A DNA stretch of 12,071 nucleotides from Propionibacteriaceae bacterium UBA6238 (GTDB taxonomy: Bacteria > Actinomycetota > Actinomycetes > Propionibacteriales > Propionibacteriaceae), in the NCBI GenBank assembly GCA_002441465.1, contig DJWE01000077.1, positions 1-12,071 of the forward strand. The letters run 5' to 3'. Within the stretch, counting starts at the first letter, position 1. Every line of letters starts with the position of its first letter. Positions 1 through 7,101 of this stretch are shown piece by piece. The notes under the pieces are model-generated. The model was not told where the DNA came from. It searched no databases and saw nothing but the letters and a program-made list of their open reading frames with translations. A program made the translations under genes and the position numbers.

Positions 1-1
1 T

Positions 2-175
2 CTGTACTGCTACCTCACCGCCACCTTCCATACCCTCCAGCAGCCCCGCGGCCGGGATCAGCGAGGCCTGTCCCAGTCCACCGAGAACGCGATCCTGCTC
101 GCTGGCGCCGTCGCGATCGCGGTGCTGATCATCTCCGCGATCACCGCGTATGTGCAGGCCAACCTCCCCTCCTGA
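2..175 (+). CDS. C-terminal part of a small Flp/Tad-type pilin (5' end outside window)
   Basis: The frame is open from the first bases to TGA at 173-175, with no start codon inside the window, so this is the end of a gene. The visible end has a polar leader ending DQRG, then LSQSTENAILLAG and a hydrophobic stretch of about 18 residues, then ITAYVQANLPS. This is the layout of a Flp-type (class III, type IVb) pilin: a leader ending in Gly cut by a prepilin peptidase, a Glu just after the cut, and one helix that packs into the pilus core. Glu falls at +6 after the Gly rather than the usual +5. The next gene starts inside this one (ATG 150), which implies coupled translation. The pilin assignment rests on motif and context. 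A short TadE-like protein is the alternative. Confidence 0.65.
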   Translation: MYCYLTATFHTLQQPRGRDQRGLSQSTENAILLAGAVAIAVLIISAITAYVQANLPS

Positions 176-539
176 CCAGGACCAGCGGGGCCTCAGCTCC
201 AGCGTCCTGTCCACCATCCTCTTCCCGCTCGTCCTCAGCGCGCTGTGGCTGGCGATGCAGTGGGCCATGCTCAGCTGGGCCCAAGCCACCGCCCACGCCG
301 CCGCGCAGGACGGGGTCCGCGCCGCCGCCGCCCTGGACGCCACCCCAGCTCACGGGCAGGCTGCCGCTGCCGCGGCTGCCGACAACGGATCCCTCGATAC
401 CGTTCAGGTCACCGCCAAGCGGGCCGCGCGACTGACCACTGTCACCGTGACTGGCATGGCGCTGCGCGTGATCCCCGGGTTTCCCGTCAGGATCGACGTG
501 ACAGCCACCGCACCCACTCAACGACTCACACCATCCTGA
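150..539 (+). CDS. TadE-like minor pilin / pseudopilin, 129 aa
   Basis: This is a TadE-like protein of a Tad pilus. It has a 14-residue leader ending DQRG, a transmembrane helix at about residues 17-40, then a helix beginning SWAQATAHAAAQDGVRAA and a beta-rich C-terminal half. TadE proteins are processed like pilins and are thought to act as minor pilins or assembly factors at the membrane. The leader resembles that of the preceding pilin in DNA as well as protein: 12 of 15 bases match between 56-70 and 180-194. The start at ATG 150 is the only one available after an in-frame stop at 126-128. It overlaps the pilin gene by 26 bases and has no visible Shine-Dalgarno sequence, so translational coupling is likely. 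The conserved Glu near the cut site of most TadE proteins is absent here (LSSSVL follows the Gly). Confidence 0.75.
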   Translation: MCRPTSPPDQDQRGLSSSVLSTILFPLVLSALWLAMQWAMLSWAQATAHAAAQDGVRAAAALDATPAHGQAAAAAAADNGSLDTVQVTAKRAARLTTVTVTGMALRVIPGFPVRIDVTATAPTQRLTPS

Positions 540-548
540 GGAGAGACC

Positions 549-1148
549 ATGAAGAAGCGACTCTCACCCACTGCCCTCCTGGCGGTCAGCACCCTGATGC
601 TCCTCAGTGCCTGCACACCCGACGCCGCCGAAACCCCCGCCCCAACGACCAGCTCCACCAGCGCCGCCCCGTCGCCCACCGCGTCGCCGACGCCCACCGT
701 CGCGTCGCCGTCACCGTCACCCACCAGCACCCTGACTCCCGAGCAGGAGGCCGCTCAAGCCGCCGCGGTCGAGTACTTCCGAGCACTCAACGCGGTGCGA
801 AGCGACCCCGACGCCGATTTCCAGCAGGTGGCCAACATCACGACTGGGACGCACACCGCCGCCGAGGCGGAGCTCCTCAACGACTACCGCAGCAAGGGCA
901 TCGTCCAGGTTGGCGAGCGCAGCTACACCTACAAGGGAGTGGGTCCAGTAGTGGAGGCGGGAGGGGTCCGTTCGGTCGAGGTCTACGTCTGCAGCGACAG
1001 CACCAACAGCGACATGGTCGATGCGGCTGGGAAGTCAGTCCTTGACCCGAATCGTCTCCGCTTCGTCGACTTCACGCTTGATGTCGTTGAAGTGGGCAAC
1101 AGCTGGCGGATCAACGGTGGCCAAAGCGAGGCGGTCGAATCATGTTGA
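549..1148 (+). CDS. Secreted lipoprotein of the pilus operon, 199 aa
   Basis: The protein has a lipoprotein signal: MKKR, a hydrophobic core, and a lipobox L19-S20-A21-C22, so Cys22 should be lipidated and the protein held on the outer face of the membrane. A Ser/Thr/Pro/Ala linker at residues 23-62 would span the wall. The folded domain at about 63-199 starts with a helix (LTPEQEAAQAAAVEYFRALN) and continues into beta strands, an arrangement like small NTF2/SnoaL-like lipoprotein domains, though I do not assign the family. C148 and the final C199 could form a disulfide. GAGGAGAG at 538-545 lies just upstream of the start and overlaps the TadE stop. The 3' end overlaps the next gene by ATGTTGA. 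It is probably an accessory or anchoring factor of the pilus; no specific role is visible. Confidence 0.8.
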   Translation: MKKRLSPTALLAVSTLMLLSACTPDAAETPAPTTSSTSAAPSPTASPTPTVASPSPSPTSTLTPEQEAAQAAAVEYFRALNAVRSDPDADFQQVANITTGTHTAAEAELLNDYRSKGIVQVGERSYTYKGVGPVVEAGGVRSVEVYVCSDSTNSDMVDAAGKSVLDPNRLRFVDFTLDVVEVGNSWRINGGQSEAVESC

Positions 1149-2068
1149 GGGGGTCCCCGCTCCGGCGGGTCGTCCTCGTGGCTCTGCTTTGCTCACTCGG
1201 AACCGTGCCAGCTTGGGCGGAGGGCTCTGGTGGAGCGTTCCTCAACGAGGACGCCGTCGTTGTGAGTGTCCAAGTTCCCGGATCGTCGGGCGGTGGCGGT
1301 GTCGGCGGCGGGCAGGGGAGTGCTGGCGGTGGCGGTTCGGCGCCGTCGGGCTGCTACACGGCGATGGGCACCGAGGTGCCGTGTTTCCAGTGGGGTCTTG
1401 CATGGCGGCCGGATCTGCAGTGCTACGCCCGCGTGAAGGCTGCCCAGCCGCCGTTGACTGAGGCCATCTGGAACGGCCGCACTGATGGCTCGATCGTCGA
1501 GTGCCGCAACGGTGTCGAGGGTGGATGGAGTACCACGTGGGACATCTGGGTCGACGCGCTTCAGTTGCCGGCCCCGCCGGATCCGGCCGAGCTCGCGCGG
1601 CGGGCGGTGGAGCGGATGCAGCTCGCCGCGATTCGTATGGGCACCTTTCCCGAGCAGGCCGAACGCGCACCGCGCGATTTAGGCTACGTCGGCTGGAATG
1701 TGTGGATGTGGGTGTCGAACCCGTCACCGTCGACGTGGGGGCCGATCACCAAATCCGTCTCCGAGGCGGGCTACACCGTGACCGCCACCGGCCGGGTCTC
1801 GAAGGTGGTGTGGGACATGGGCGACGGGACCACCGTCACCTGTGGACTGGGGAAGCCGTGGCAATCGATGTGGGTGCGTAACGAGCCGTCCCCGGACTGC
1901 GGCCACAGGTATGCCAAGGACGGCGAGTACACCGTCACCGCTACCACCCACTGGGTGGTGAACTGGTCTGGCATCGGGCAGAGCGGCACCATCACCCTGC
2001 AGATCGACGACACCGCCACACTGCGGATCGCGGAGGTCCAGGTCGTCAACGTCACGACCGGGGGTTGA
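1142..2068 (+). CDS. Secreted PKD-domain protein of actinobacterial Tad/conjugation clusters, 308 aa
   Basis: A Sec signal peptide covers residues 1-26, with probable cleavage after AWA. A Gly-rich linker (48-66) follows, then a Cys-containing region (C71, C81, C94, C121), a helix at about 146-165, the signature VWMWVSNPSPSTWGPIT (187-203), and a PKD-like beta-sandwich at about 209-295 with the classic WDMGDG turn (224-229), then C234 and C253. I recognise this as an actinobacterial family, often labelled only 'ATP/GTP-binding protein', that has no nucleotide-binding motif and is found in gene clusters with Tad genes. It acts outside the membrane; its role is unknown. The ATG lies inside the stop of the lipoprotein gene, with GAGGCGG at 1128-1134 as a plausible ribosome site, so it should be co-translated. 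Confidence 0.8.
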   Translation: MLRGSPLRRVVLVALLCSLGTVPAWAEGSGGAFLNEDAVVVSVQVPGSSGGGGVGGGQGSAGGGGSAPSGCYTAMGTEVPCFQWGLAWRPDLQCYARVKAAQPPLTEAIWNGRTDGSIVECRNGVEGGWSTTWDIWVDALQLPAPPDPAELARRAVERMQLAAIRMGTFPEQAERAPRDLGYVGWNVWMWVSNPSPSTWGPITKSVSEAGYTVTATGRVSKVVWDMGDGTTVTCGLGKPWQSMWVRNEPSPDCGHRYAKDGEYTVTATTHWVVNWSGIGQSGTITLQIDDTATLRIAEVQVVNVTTGG

Positions 2069-2074
2069 TCTGCG

Positions 2075-2503
2075 ATGCCGAGGACCGATGATCAGCGGGG
2101 GATGATGGTGGCCGTCGAGACGGCGATCATTCTGCCTGTCCTCCTCGGCGTCGTCGGCCTGCTGATCGTGCTGGCCACCCACGCGCTGGCCCAGATGACG
2201 GTGACCTCCGCGGCCTCGCAGGCCGCCCGCGCCGCCTCGATCGAACGAGACACCGCCGCGGCCACGAGCTCCGCCCAGGCGGTGGCCGCCTCGACGCTCG
2301 TCGAGTCCGGAACCGCCTGCCGCACATCGTCGGTGACGGTCAACACTGCCGGACTGCGGGCGCCGCTGGGTTCACCGGCGAGAGTGGTGGTCACTGTGAC
2401 CTGCACCGTCGATTTCGGTGTGGGGCTCCCCGGCTTTCCGCAAACCCGCACCCTGACCGCCACCAAGACCTCACCGGTGGACACCTATAGGAGCAGACGA
2501 TGA
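2075..2503 (+). CDS. TadE-like protein (second copy in operon), 142 aa
   Basis: A short leader MPRTDDQRG is followed by MMVAVETAIILPVLLGVVGL, the standard TadE pattern of processed Gly, conserved Glu, and 'P-V-L-L' in the transmembrane helix (about 13-36). After it comes the typical Ala-rich helix (SAASQAARAASIERD) and a beta-rich tail with C82 and C110, a possible disulfide. Glu sits at +6 after Gly, as in the upstream pilin, where +5 is usual. The ATG lies 6 bases after the previous stop; GGGGG at 2060-2064 is the likely ribosome site. The gene ends in an ATGA overlap with the TadG-like gene. It is a probable minor pilin that works with the first TadE-like protein. Its sequence differs enough from that protein that they are not a recent duplication. 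Confidence 0.85.
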   Translation: MPRTDDQRGMMVAVETAIILPVLLGVVGLLIVLATHALAQMTVTSAASQAARAASIERDTAAATSSAQAVAASTLVESGTACRTSSVTVNTAGLRAPLGSPARVVVTVTCTVDFGVGLPGFPQTRTLTATKTSPVDTYRSRR

Positions 2504-2958
2504 CCAGGACCCGCCGCGCCGCACCCCGGCCCCGCCGGGGGTCCTCCATTCATCTGAATGCTGGGGAGCGGGGCATGGTCTCGGTGTGGGTGTCAGTGGC
2601 GCTAACGGCGTTCATGGTGATCGTCGGGATCGGGGTCGACTTCGCCGGCCACGTGGGAGCCTCGCAGGATGCCCGGGCCGTCGCCGACGAGGCCGCTCGG
2701 GCCGGTGGGCAACACCTCATTCTCGCTACCGGCAGGGCCCGGCCAGACATCCACGCAGCCATCACCGCCGCGAACACCTACGTCGCCGCGTCCCCCTACA
2801 CCGGCACGACCAGCATCCACGGCGGGGACACAATCACCGTCACCGCCACCGGCCACTACACCTGCCAGTTCCTCTCAATCATCGGCATCAACACACTCCG
2901 CGTGAGCGAGACCGGCACCGCCACGGTCAAGTCCATCCTCGGAGGCACCGAGCAATGA
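2500..2958 (+). CDS. TadG-like pilus-assembly protein, 152 aa
   Basis: An Arg-rich N-terminus leads to AGERGMVSVWVSVALTAFMV, a Tad/TadG-type N-terminal membrane segment (about 26-48). It is followed by VDFAGHVGASQDARAVADEAARAGGQ, the hallmark 'VD..G.......R..AD.AA.AG' of TadG-like N-terminal domains, and a beta-rich domain of about 80 residues. Full TadG proteins are usually longer and carry a von Willebrand-like domain. This one is the short form common in Actinobacteria. It starts within the stop of the previous gene (ATGA), with AGGAG at 2489-2493 six bases upstream, and ends in another ATGA with the LysM-BTAD gene. It would be inserted in the cytoplasmic membrane with its bulk outside, contributing to pilus assembly or anchoring. 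Confidence 0.75.
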   Translation: MTRTRRAAPRPRRGSSIHLNAGERGMVSVWVSVALTAFMVIVGIGVDFAGHVGASQDARAVADEAARAGGQHLILATGRARPDIHAAITAANTYVAASPYTGTTSIHGGDTITVTATGHYTCQFLSIIGINTLRVSETGTATVKSILGGTEQ

Positions 2959-5867
2959 ACCGCATCCTGCGCAGCCTCGCCGCGATCGCCGCCATCGCCG
3001 CGATCACCCTCGGCGCCCCCTGGCTCCTGCTCCGACTCGCCCGCCTGCCAGGCTTCCTACCCTCCTGGGACCGGGTCGCCTCGATGCTGCTCGCCCCAGA
3101 CAGCGGCCGCTTCCTCCTCATCCTCGTCTGGGCCGCCGCCTGGCTCCTGTGGGCCTGGCTCACCGCCTTGATCGTCATCGAAGCCGTCGCCCTGCTGCGC
3201 GGCGCCAAAGCCCCGAGACTGCCCGCCGCATCGCTGCCCCAAGGCCTGGCCCGGGGACTGGTCCTTGCCGCCGCAGCCGCGTTCATCGCCGCACCCCAGA
3301 CCGTCGCCGCCGAACCACCCGATCCCGCCGCTCCTCTCCCCGGAAGCCCCGCCGCCGCGGCCTCGAGCATGCAGCCAACCCGAGCGAACCCCGCCTCCCC
3401 ACCGGCACCATCCACGGCCGTGGAGCTGGACTCGATCACCGTGGCCAAGGGCGACACCCTGTGGGACCTGGCCGACGAGCACCTCGGCGATTCCCACCGC
3501 TGGCCTGAGCTCTACGACGCCAACAAGGGAATTCCACAGCCCAACGGCTACACCCTTGAAGACCCAGACCAGATCGACGTCGGCTGGACCCTCACCCTCC
3601 CCCCCGACGTTGTACGAACAGCCGAACCGGCCATGCCCTCCGCGGACGCAGCGACTACCGCGCTCCTCCCCGCCGAGGCCACCGACGCAATCGCCACCTC
3701 GGCACCCGCAGAACCGCAGGCGCATCCGTCCATCTCACCGACCCCGATGATCACTGCGGAGAGGTCGTCGATCACGGTGCCCACCTCCGCGGCAGCGCCG
3801 AGCCTGGCGCCGGCGTCACCACTGCGGGCAGAGGCCGCGGCACCGGAGGACGCTGATCAGAGCGAGGCCCCCCGGTTCGCGTGGGAGGTGGCAGGGCTGT
3901 TGGCTGCCGGCACCTTCCTCGGTGTCGGGGTCGGCGCCGTCCTCGCTGCACGACGCCGGGAGCAGTTCCGTACCCGCCGCCCCGGCCGCATGATCTCCAA
4001 CCCGGGCCCGGCAGTAACGCCGATCGAGCAGACGGCGCGACTCGCGACCGGACTCTCATCCCGGCTCGTCACCCGCCTCGAGCAGGTGCTGCGCCGCCTC
4101 GACCCCCACACCGAGGTCACCGCCGTCGCCGTCGCCCGCGACGGCACACTCCTCCTCTACAGCCCCACGGACCTCGGATCACCGTGGACCCGGGCCGGTG
4201 ACCACTGGCTGCTGCCGAACACTTCGACCGTCGACACGATCGGCGAGCACATCGCGGACCGGCCATGCCCGTGGCCGCTGCTGGTCACTATCGGCGCAGA
4301 CGCGGACGACCGCGTCCTGCTTTTCAACCTCGACCAGGCCGGCAGGGTCACGATCACCGGCGACCCCGTGATGAGCGCCGACTTCGCGCGCTACGTCGCA
4401 GCCGAACTGGCCGTCAACCCCTGGTCCGAGCACGTCCGCATCGCCTGCCACGGTCCAGCCGCGCACGCCATCGGTATGTGCCCTGGGCGCCTCGATGCCG
4501 ACCTCGACGAGATCCTCACCCTCGCCCGGACCAACCTCGATCGCGCGACCGACGCGGACGTGACCGCAGCTGTGGGTAGGGCCCTGCAGGTGGGCGACGA
4601 CACCTGGACAGCGGGCGTCGTGATCACCGACCAGCTGGACACGCTCGACGGCCTCGACAATCTCACCACCGAGCATCCGCAGCAGACGGGCACCGCCACC
4701 ATCGTCTTCCATCCGACACAAGGGGAATGGACCCTCACTGCCGACGGGCGACTCACCTCACCGGGATTCGAACTCACCGCCGTCGGCCTCACCGAAGACG
4801 AAGCCGCCGGCTGCGCCGAACTCCTCGCGGCCACCGACACGGGGCACGACACCACCCCCGAGCCCGCCGACGACCTCGTCGACGTCATCGGCAACGTCCT
4901 CGAAGAACACCGCACCCCCCGCGACCAGACCAACCCCGGCACGGTCGAACCCGTCCTGCCAGAACCAGATGCCGCCTACATCGACGCCGCCGTGGTCACC
5001 GCGGATGACCTCACAATTCTCGCTCCTCGCGTTACCGACGACACGGCGGCAGCCCTTCAGGACCGTGACCGAGGCCTCGACGCCGAGGTGCGAGCCTGGC
5101 TCTCACCACGATGCCCCTACCCGCGACTCGCCCTCCTCGGGCCTGTCGCGGCCCGCTGCCACGGTAAGCCCGTCACGAAACGGAAGGCCTACTACACCGA
5201 AGCTCTCACCTACCTGGCGCTGCACCCGCAAGGTGTGACCAGCGACCAGGTCGCCGACGCACTCGGAACCACCGTCGAACGGGCCCGCACAGTCATGTCC
5301 GACCTACGCCAGTGGCTCGGGACCAACCCCCGAACCCGACAGCCGCACATCCCAGACGCCAAGAACTCTCCCCAGGCCAAGGCCAGGGGAGTGGGCCTCT
5401 ACCTCGTCGAGGACCTCCTCGTCGACGCAGACCTCTTCCGTCGCCTCCGTTCCCGCGGCGTCGCCGCTGGCCGCGACGGCATCGAAGACCTTGAAGCCGC
5501 ACTGCAGCTCGTCACCGGCCGACCCTTCGACCAACTTCGCCCCGCCGGATGGACATGGCTCATCGACGGGGATCGCACCGACCAACACCTCATCTGTGCC
5601 ATCACCGATGTCGCCCACATCCTCGTCACCCATCACCTCCACACAGGAGACATCGAAGCCGTCAAACGAGCCGTCGGCACCGCTCTGAGAGCCGACCCTG
5701 ACTCCGAAACCGCCAGACTCGATCTCGCCGGTATCATGGTCAACGAAGGACACACCGCCTCCGCGCGCCGCATCTTGGCCGACGCCCTCGGCGACAGCGC
5801 TGAGCTCGACCCCACCCCCCGCGCCACCGAAATCCTCAACGGCAGGAACTGGTTGCGCACCGGATGA
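2955..5867 (+). CDS. Membrane-spanning LysM / SARP-like (winged helix + BTAD) regulator, 970 aa
   Basis: Helices at about 5-28, 52-80 and 100-118 precede a LysM domain at about 160-216 (ITVAKGDTLWDLA, then WPELYDANKGIP and VGWTLTLP), which binds peptidoglycan. A Pro/Ala/Ser-rich linker leads to a fourth helix (309-331) followed by ARRREQFRTRRPGR. Positive charges place the LysM outside and residues ~335-970 in the cytoplasm. Residues ~390-690 are a large domain I do not recognise (LLLYSPTDLG, VRIACHG). From ~725, ALLGPVAARCHGKPVTKRKA begins a SARP-type winged helix (ALTYLALHPQGVTSDQVADAL), with a BTAD-like helical repeat from ~823 to the end. It may couple wall contact or pilus assembly to transcription; the DNA target is unknown. 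The start at 2955 is chosen for its ATGA overlap, GGAGG at 2941-2945, and a good membrane N-terminus; the frame is open further upstream only as antiphase overlap. Confidence 0.8.
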   Translation: MNRILRSLAAIAAIAAITLGAPWLLLRLARLPGFLPSWDRVASMLLAPDSGRFLLILVWAAAWLLWAWLTALIVIEAVALLRGAKAPRLPAASLPQGLARGLVLAAAAAFIAAPQTVAAEPPDPAAPLPGSPAAAASSMQPTRANPASPPAPSTAVELDSITVAKGDTLWDLADEHLGDSHRWPELYDANKGIPQPNGYTLEDPDQIDVGWTLTLPPDVVRTAEPAMPSADAATTALLPAEATDAIATSAPAEPQAHPSISPTPMITAERSSITVPTSAAAPSLAPASPLRAEAAAPEDADQSEAPRFAWEVAGLLAAGTFLGVGVGAVLAARRREQFRTRRPGRMISNPGPAVTPIEQTARLATGLSSRLVTRLEQVLRRLDPHTEVTAVAVARDGTLLLYSPTDLGSPWTRAGDHWLLPNTSTVDTIGEHIADRPCPWPLLVTIGADADDRVLLFNLDQAGRVTITGDPVMSADFARYVAAELAVNPWSEHVRIACHGPAAHAIGMCPGRLDADLDEILTLARTNLDRATDADVTAAVGRALQVGDDTWTAGVVITDQLDTLDGLDNLTTEHPQQTGTATIVFHPTQGEWTLTADGRLTSPGFELTAVGLTEDEAAGCAELLAATDTGHDTTPEPADDLVDVIGNVLEEHRTPRDQTNPGTVEPVLPEPDAAYIDAAVVTADDLTILAPRVTDDTAAALQDRDRGLDAEVRAWLSPRCPYPRLALLGPVAARCHGKPVTKRKAYYTEALTYLALHPQGVTSDQVADALGTTVERARTVMSDLRQWLGTNPRTRQPHIPDAKNSPQAKARGVGLYLVEDLLVDADLFRRLRSRGVAAGRDGIEDLEAALQLVTGRPFDQLRPAGWTWLIDGDRTDQHLICAITDVAHILVTHHLHTGDIEAVKRAVGTALRADPDSETARLDLAGIMVNEGHTASARRILADALGDSAELDPTPRATEILNGRNWLRTG

Positions 5868-5885
5868 CGACGGCGTCGTCCATCC
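5862..5885 (+). terminator. Probable operon terminator hairpin
   Basis: GGATGACGAC (5862-5871) pairs with GTCGTC-C-ATCC (5875-5885) around a GGC loop, with one bulged C at 5881. The stem overlaps the stop codon of the LysM-BTAD gene. There is no U-tract, which is common for actinobacterial terminators. It is the only clear hairpin between the pilus operon and the accessory region. Confidence 0.5.
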
Positions 5886-6181
5886 AGTGAACCCCGATGG
5901 TCAAAGACCGCACATGCCGATGAGTGGGTGCCGGGATTGTCGAGAGTTGCCGCCGAGAGCCAGGTGGCGCCCTTCTCCTAGCGGACGGTGCCCTGGAATC
6001 ATCGGAAGTCACTCCGGTCTCCGTTCGCGTGCGTGGAACGGCGCGTTGCTCGTCTGCTGACCCTCGGAGTCACGCCGTGAGGATTGATTCCCCGAACAGT
6101 TCAAGATGCACTGGCGAGACACGCGCGGCGATTCCGCGTCCACAGCCGTCCACGGGCAATGATGAGTCGTTCGTGCGCGAC
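5886..6181. other. Intergenic stretch with no recognisable gene
   Basis: About 300 bases lie between the pilus operon and the first HEPN-like gene. A + frame is open through much of it (from 5924), but its translation has no recognisable pattern and runs into the HEPN-like N-terminus without a break. I found no RNA gene, strong promoter or repeat. It may hold the promoter of the HEPN-like gene and the boundary between the operon and the accessory region. Confidence 0.4.
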
Positions 6182-6732
6182 ATGGAAACCATTCTGGCCG
6201 CAGTGCGTGACCCCGCCAGCCGGGAGCAACTGGAAGATCTAGTCCGGGCCTACCAGGCAGGGGCCTTCAGGGCGACGTTTTTTCTACCTGGGTTTCCGTG
6301 GCGTTGAACTTGGTTGGCAAGTTGAGGGAGCTCGCCGCCGACGGAGACGCCGGGGCTGTTGCTGAGGTCAAAGCATTGGACGGGGCAATCACGCGCGGAG
6401 ACGTCAAGTGGCTGCAGCAGTTCGAAAATGACCTTCTCGACAAATGCCGCGATTGTTTCGAGCTCATCAACGGCCGAGATCACTTGGTCCTGTCCCGGCT
6501 TAAGCACGACAGGAATAGCTGCGCCCACCCTGCGTTCGTGGCTCCTGATCAAGTGTTTACACCGACGGCAGAGCTCGCCAGATCCCACCTGGTCGCGGCG
6601 GTGGACACTGTTCTTGAACAGGCGGCACTTGGTCAATACGGCACTGATGACGGGGCGGTCGGCTCCGGGCCAGTCCAGCGTCAAGACCCTGGATCACAAC
6701 CGTTCGTTCACAAAGCTCCCCAGAGTCAGTGA
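6182..6732 (+). pseudogene. HEPN-motif protein gene, frameshifted at a T6 run
   Basis: Two + frames join into one 183-residue protein if one base is added in the T6 run at 6278-6283. METILAAVRD...AYQAGAFRATFF is read from ATG 6182, then STWVSVALNLVGKLRELA continues to the stop at 6732. As it stands, the first frame stops at 6305-6307. The joined protein is helical and carries HDRNSCAHP, i.e. R111-N-S-C-A-H116, the R-x4-H motif of HEPN domains, many of which are RNases in toxin-antitoxin and defence systems. It also has FTPTAELARSHL, which I recall from an uncharacterised bacterial family. After about residue 145 the tail no longer looks like that family. No ribosome site is visible; GTG 6173 is an alternative start. 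RNase activity is inferred from the motif only. The gene could be a true pseudogene, a slippage-controlled gene, or carry a sequencing error. Confidence 0.6.
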
Positions 6733-6753
6733 CCTGCAGTAGCCTCCTGAGCC

Positions 6754-7101
6754 ATGGCACAGTTGCGCGAGTATTCCAAATACCTTGACCTCATTCGGGT
6801 CGCCGAGGAAGACGGCGCTACAGAAATGGGGACTCTGCTCACACATGTGGGTTGGAATCGCCCAGACGGATCGCTGTCGATCCACAAGAGAACGAGTCAG
6901 GTGGGACGGCGGGCCTTCGCTGCAGTCGGGTTCACGGAGGAGGGCCCAACCGGGGCACCGGTCTCCGACGTGTTGGCACGGGCTGCTTGCTGGTCTAGTG
7001 CACATGGATTCGGCCGACTTGCGCAGCGCCTGGGGGATTTCATCGACACGACGTGGCCAGACAACGCCGCCTGCTACAGCGCGAACCCGTTCAGTCACTG
7101 A
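6754..7101 (+). CDS. Hypothetical protein, 115 aa; possibly the 5' half of a broken gene
   Basis: I do not recognise this protein. MAQLREYSKYLDLIRVAEED is followed by a mixed charged/hydrophobic sequence with balanced composition (LLTHVGWNRPDGS, VGRRAFAAVGF, RLAQRLGDFIDTTWPDN), ending ANPFSH. There is no signal peptide or membrane segment. No Shine-Dalgarno sequence is visible. TAGCCT at 6740-6745 lies 8 bases before the ATG and could be a -10 box of a leaderless or short-leader transcript, but this is weak. The gene starts 21 bases after the HEPN-like reading frame. Adding one base near 7089 would carry the frame into the coding-like frame described next (…SANP then VQSLSVLRPDD), so it may be the first part of one longer gene. 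Codon use is moderately GC-rich, lower than in the pilus operon. Confidence 0.45.
   Translation: MAQLREYSKYLDLIRVAEEDGATEMGTLLTHVGWNRPDGSLSIHKRTSQVGRRAFAAVGFTEEGPTGAPVSDVLARAACWSSAHGFGRLAQRLGDFIDTTWPDNAACYSANPFSH

Noticed and set aside
245..1045. Long + frame of 266 codons across the TadE-like and lipoprotein genes
   Set aside because: Its translation is Arg- and His-rich with no domain, and it is out of phase with two convincing genes.
2586..2954. Upstream extension of the LysM-BTAD frame by 123 codons
   Set aside because: The translation is Arg/His/Pro-rich shadow of the TadG-like gene. ATG 2955 has a ribosome site, an ATGA overlap and a membrane N-terminus.
5364..5392. GC-rich inverted repeat CTCCCC...GGGGAG within the LysM-BTAD gene
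   Set aside because: It lies within an uninterrupted coding region, and the encoded residues fit the linker between winged helix and BTAD; no independent sign of function.
6275..6290. Programmed -1 frameshift at the T6 run as normal expression of the HEPN-like gene
   Set aside because: The heptamer starts with G rather than T, and no downstream stem-loop stands out. Loss of a base is simpler, though slippage is not excluded.
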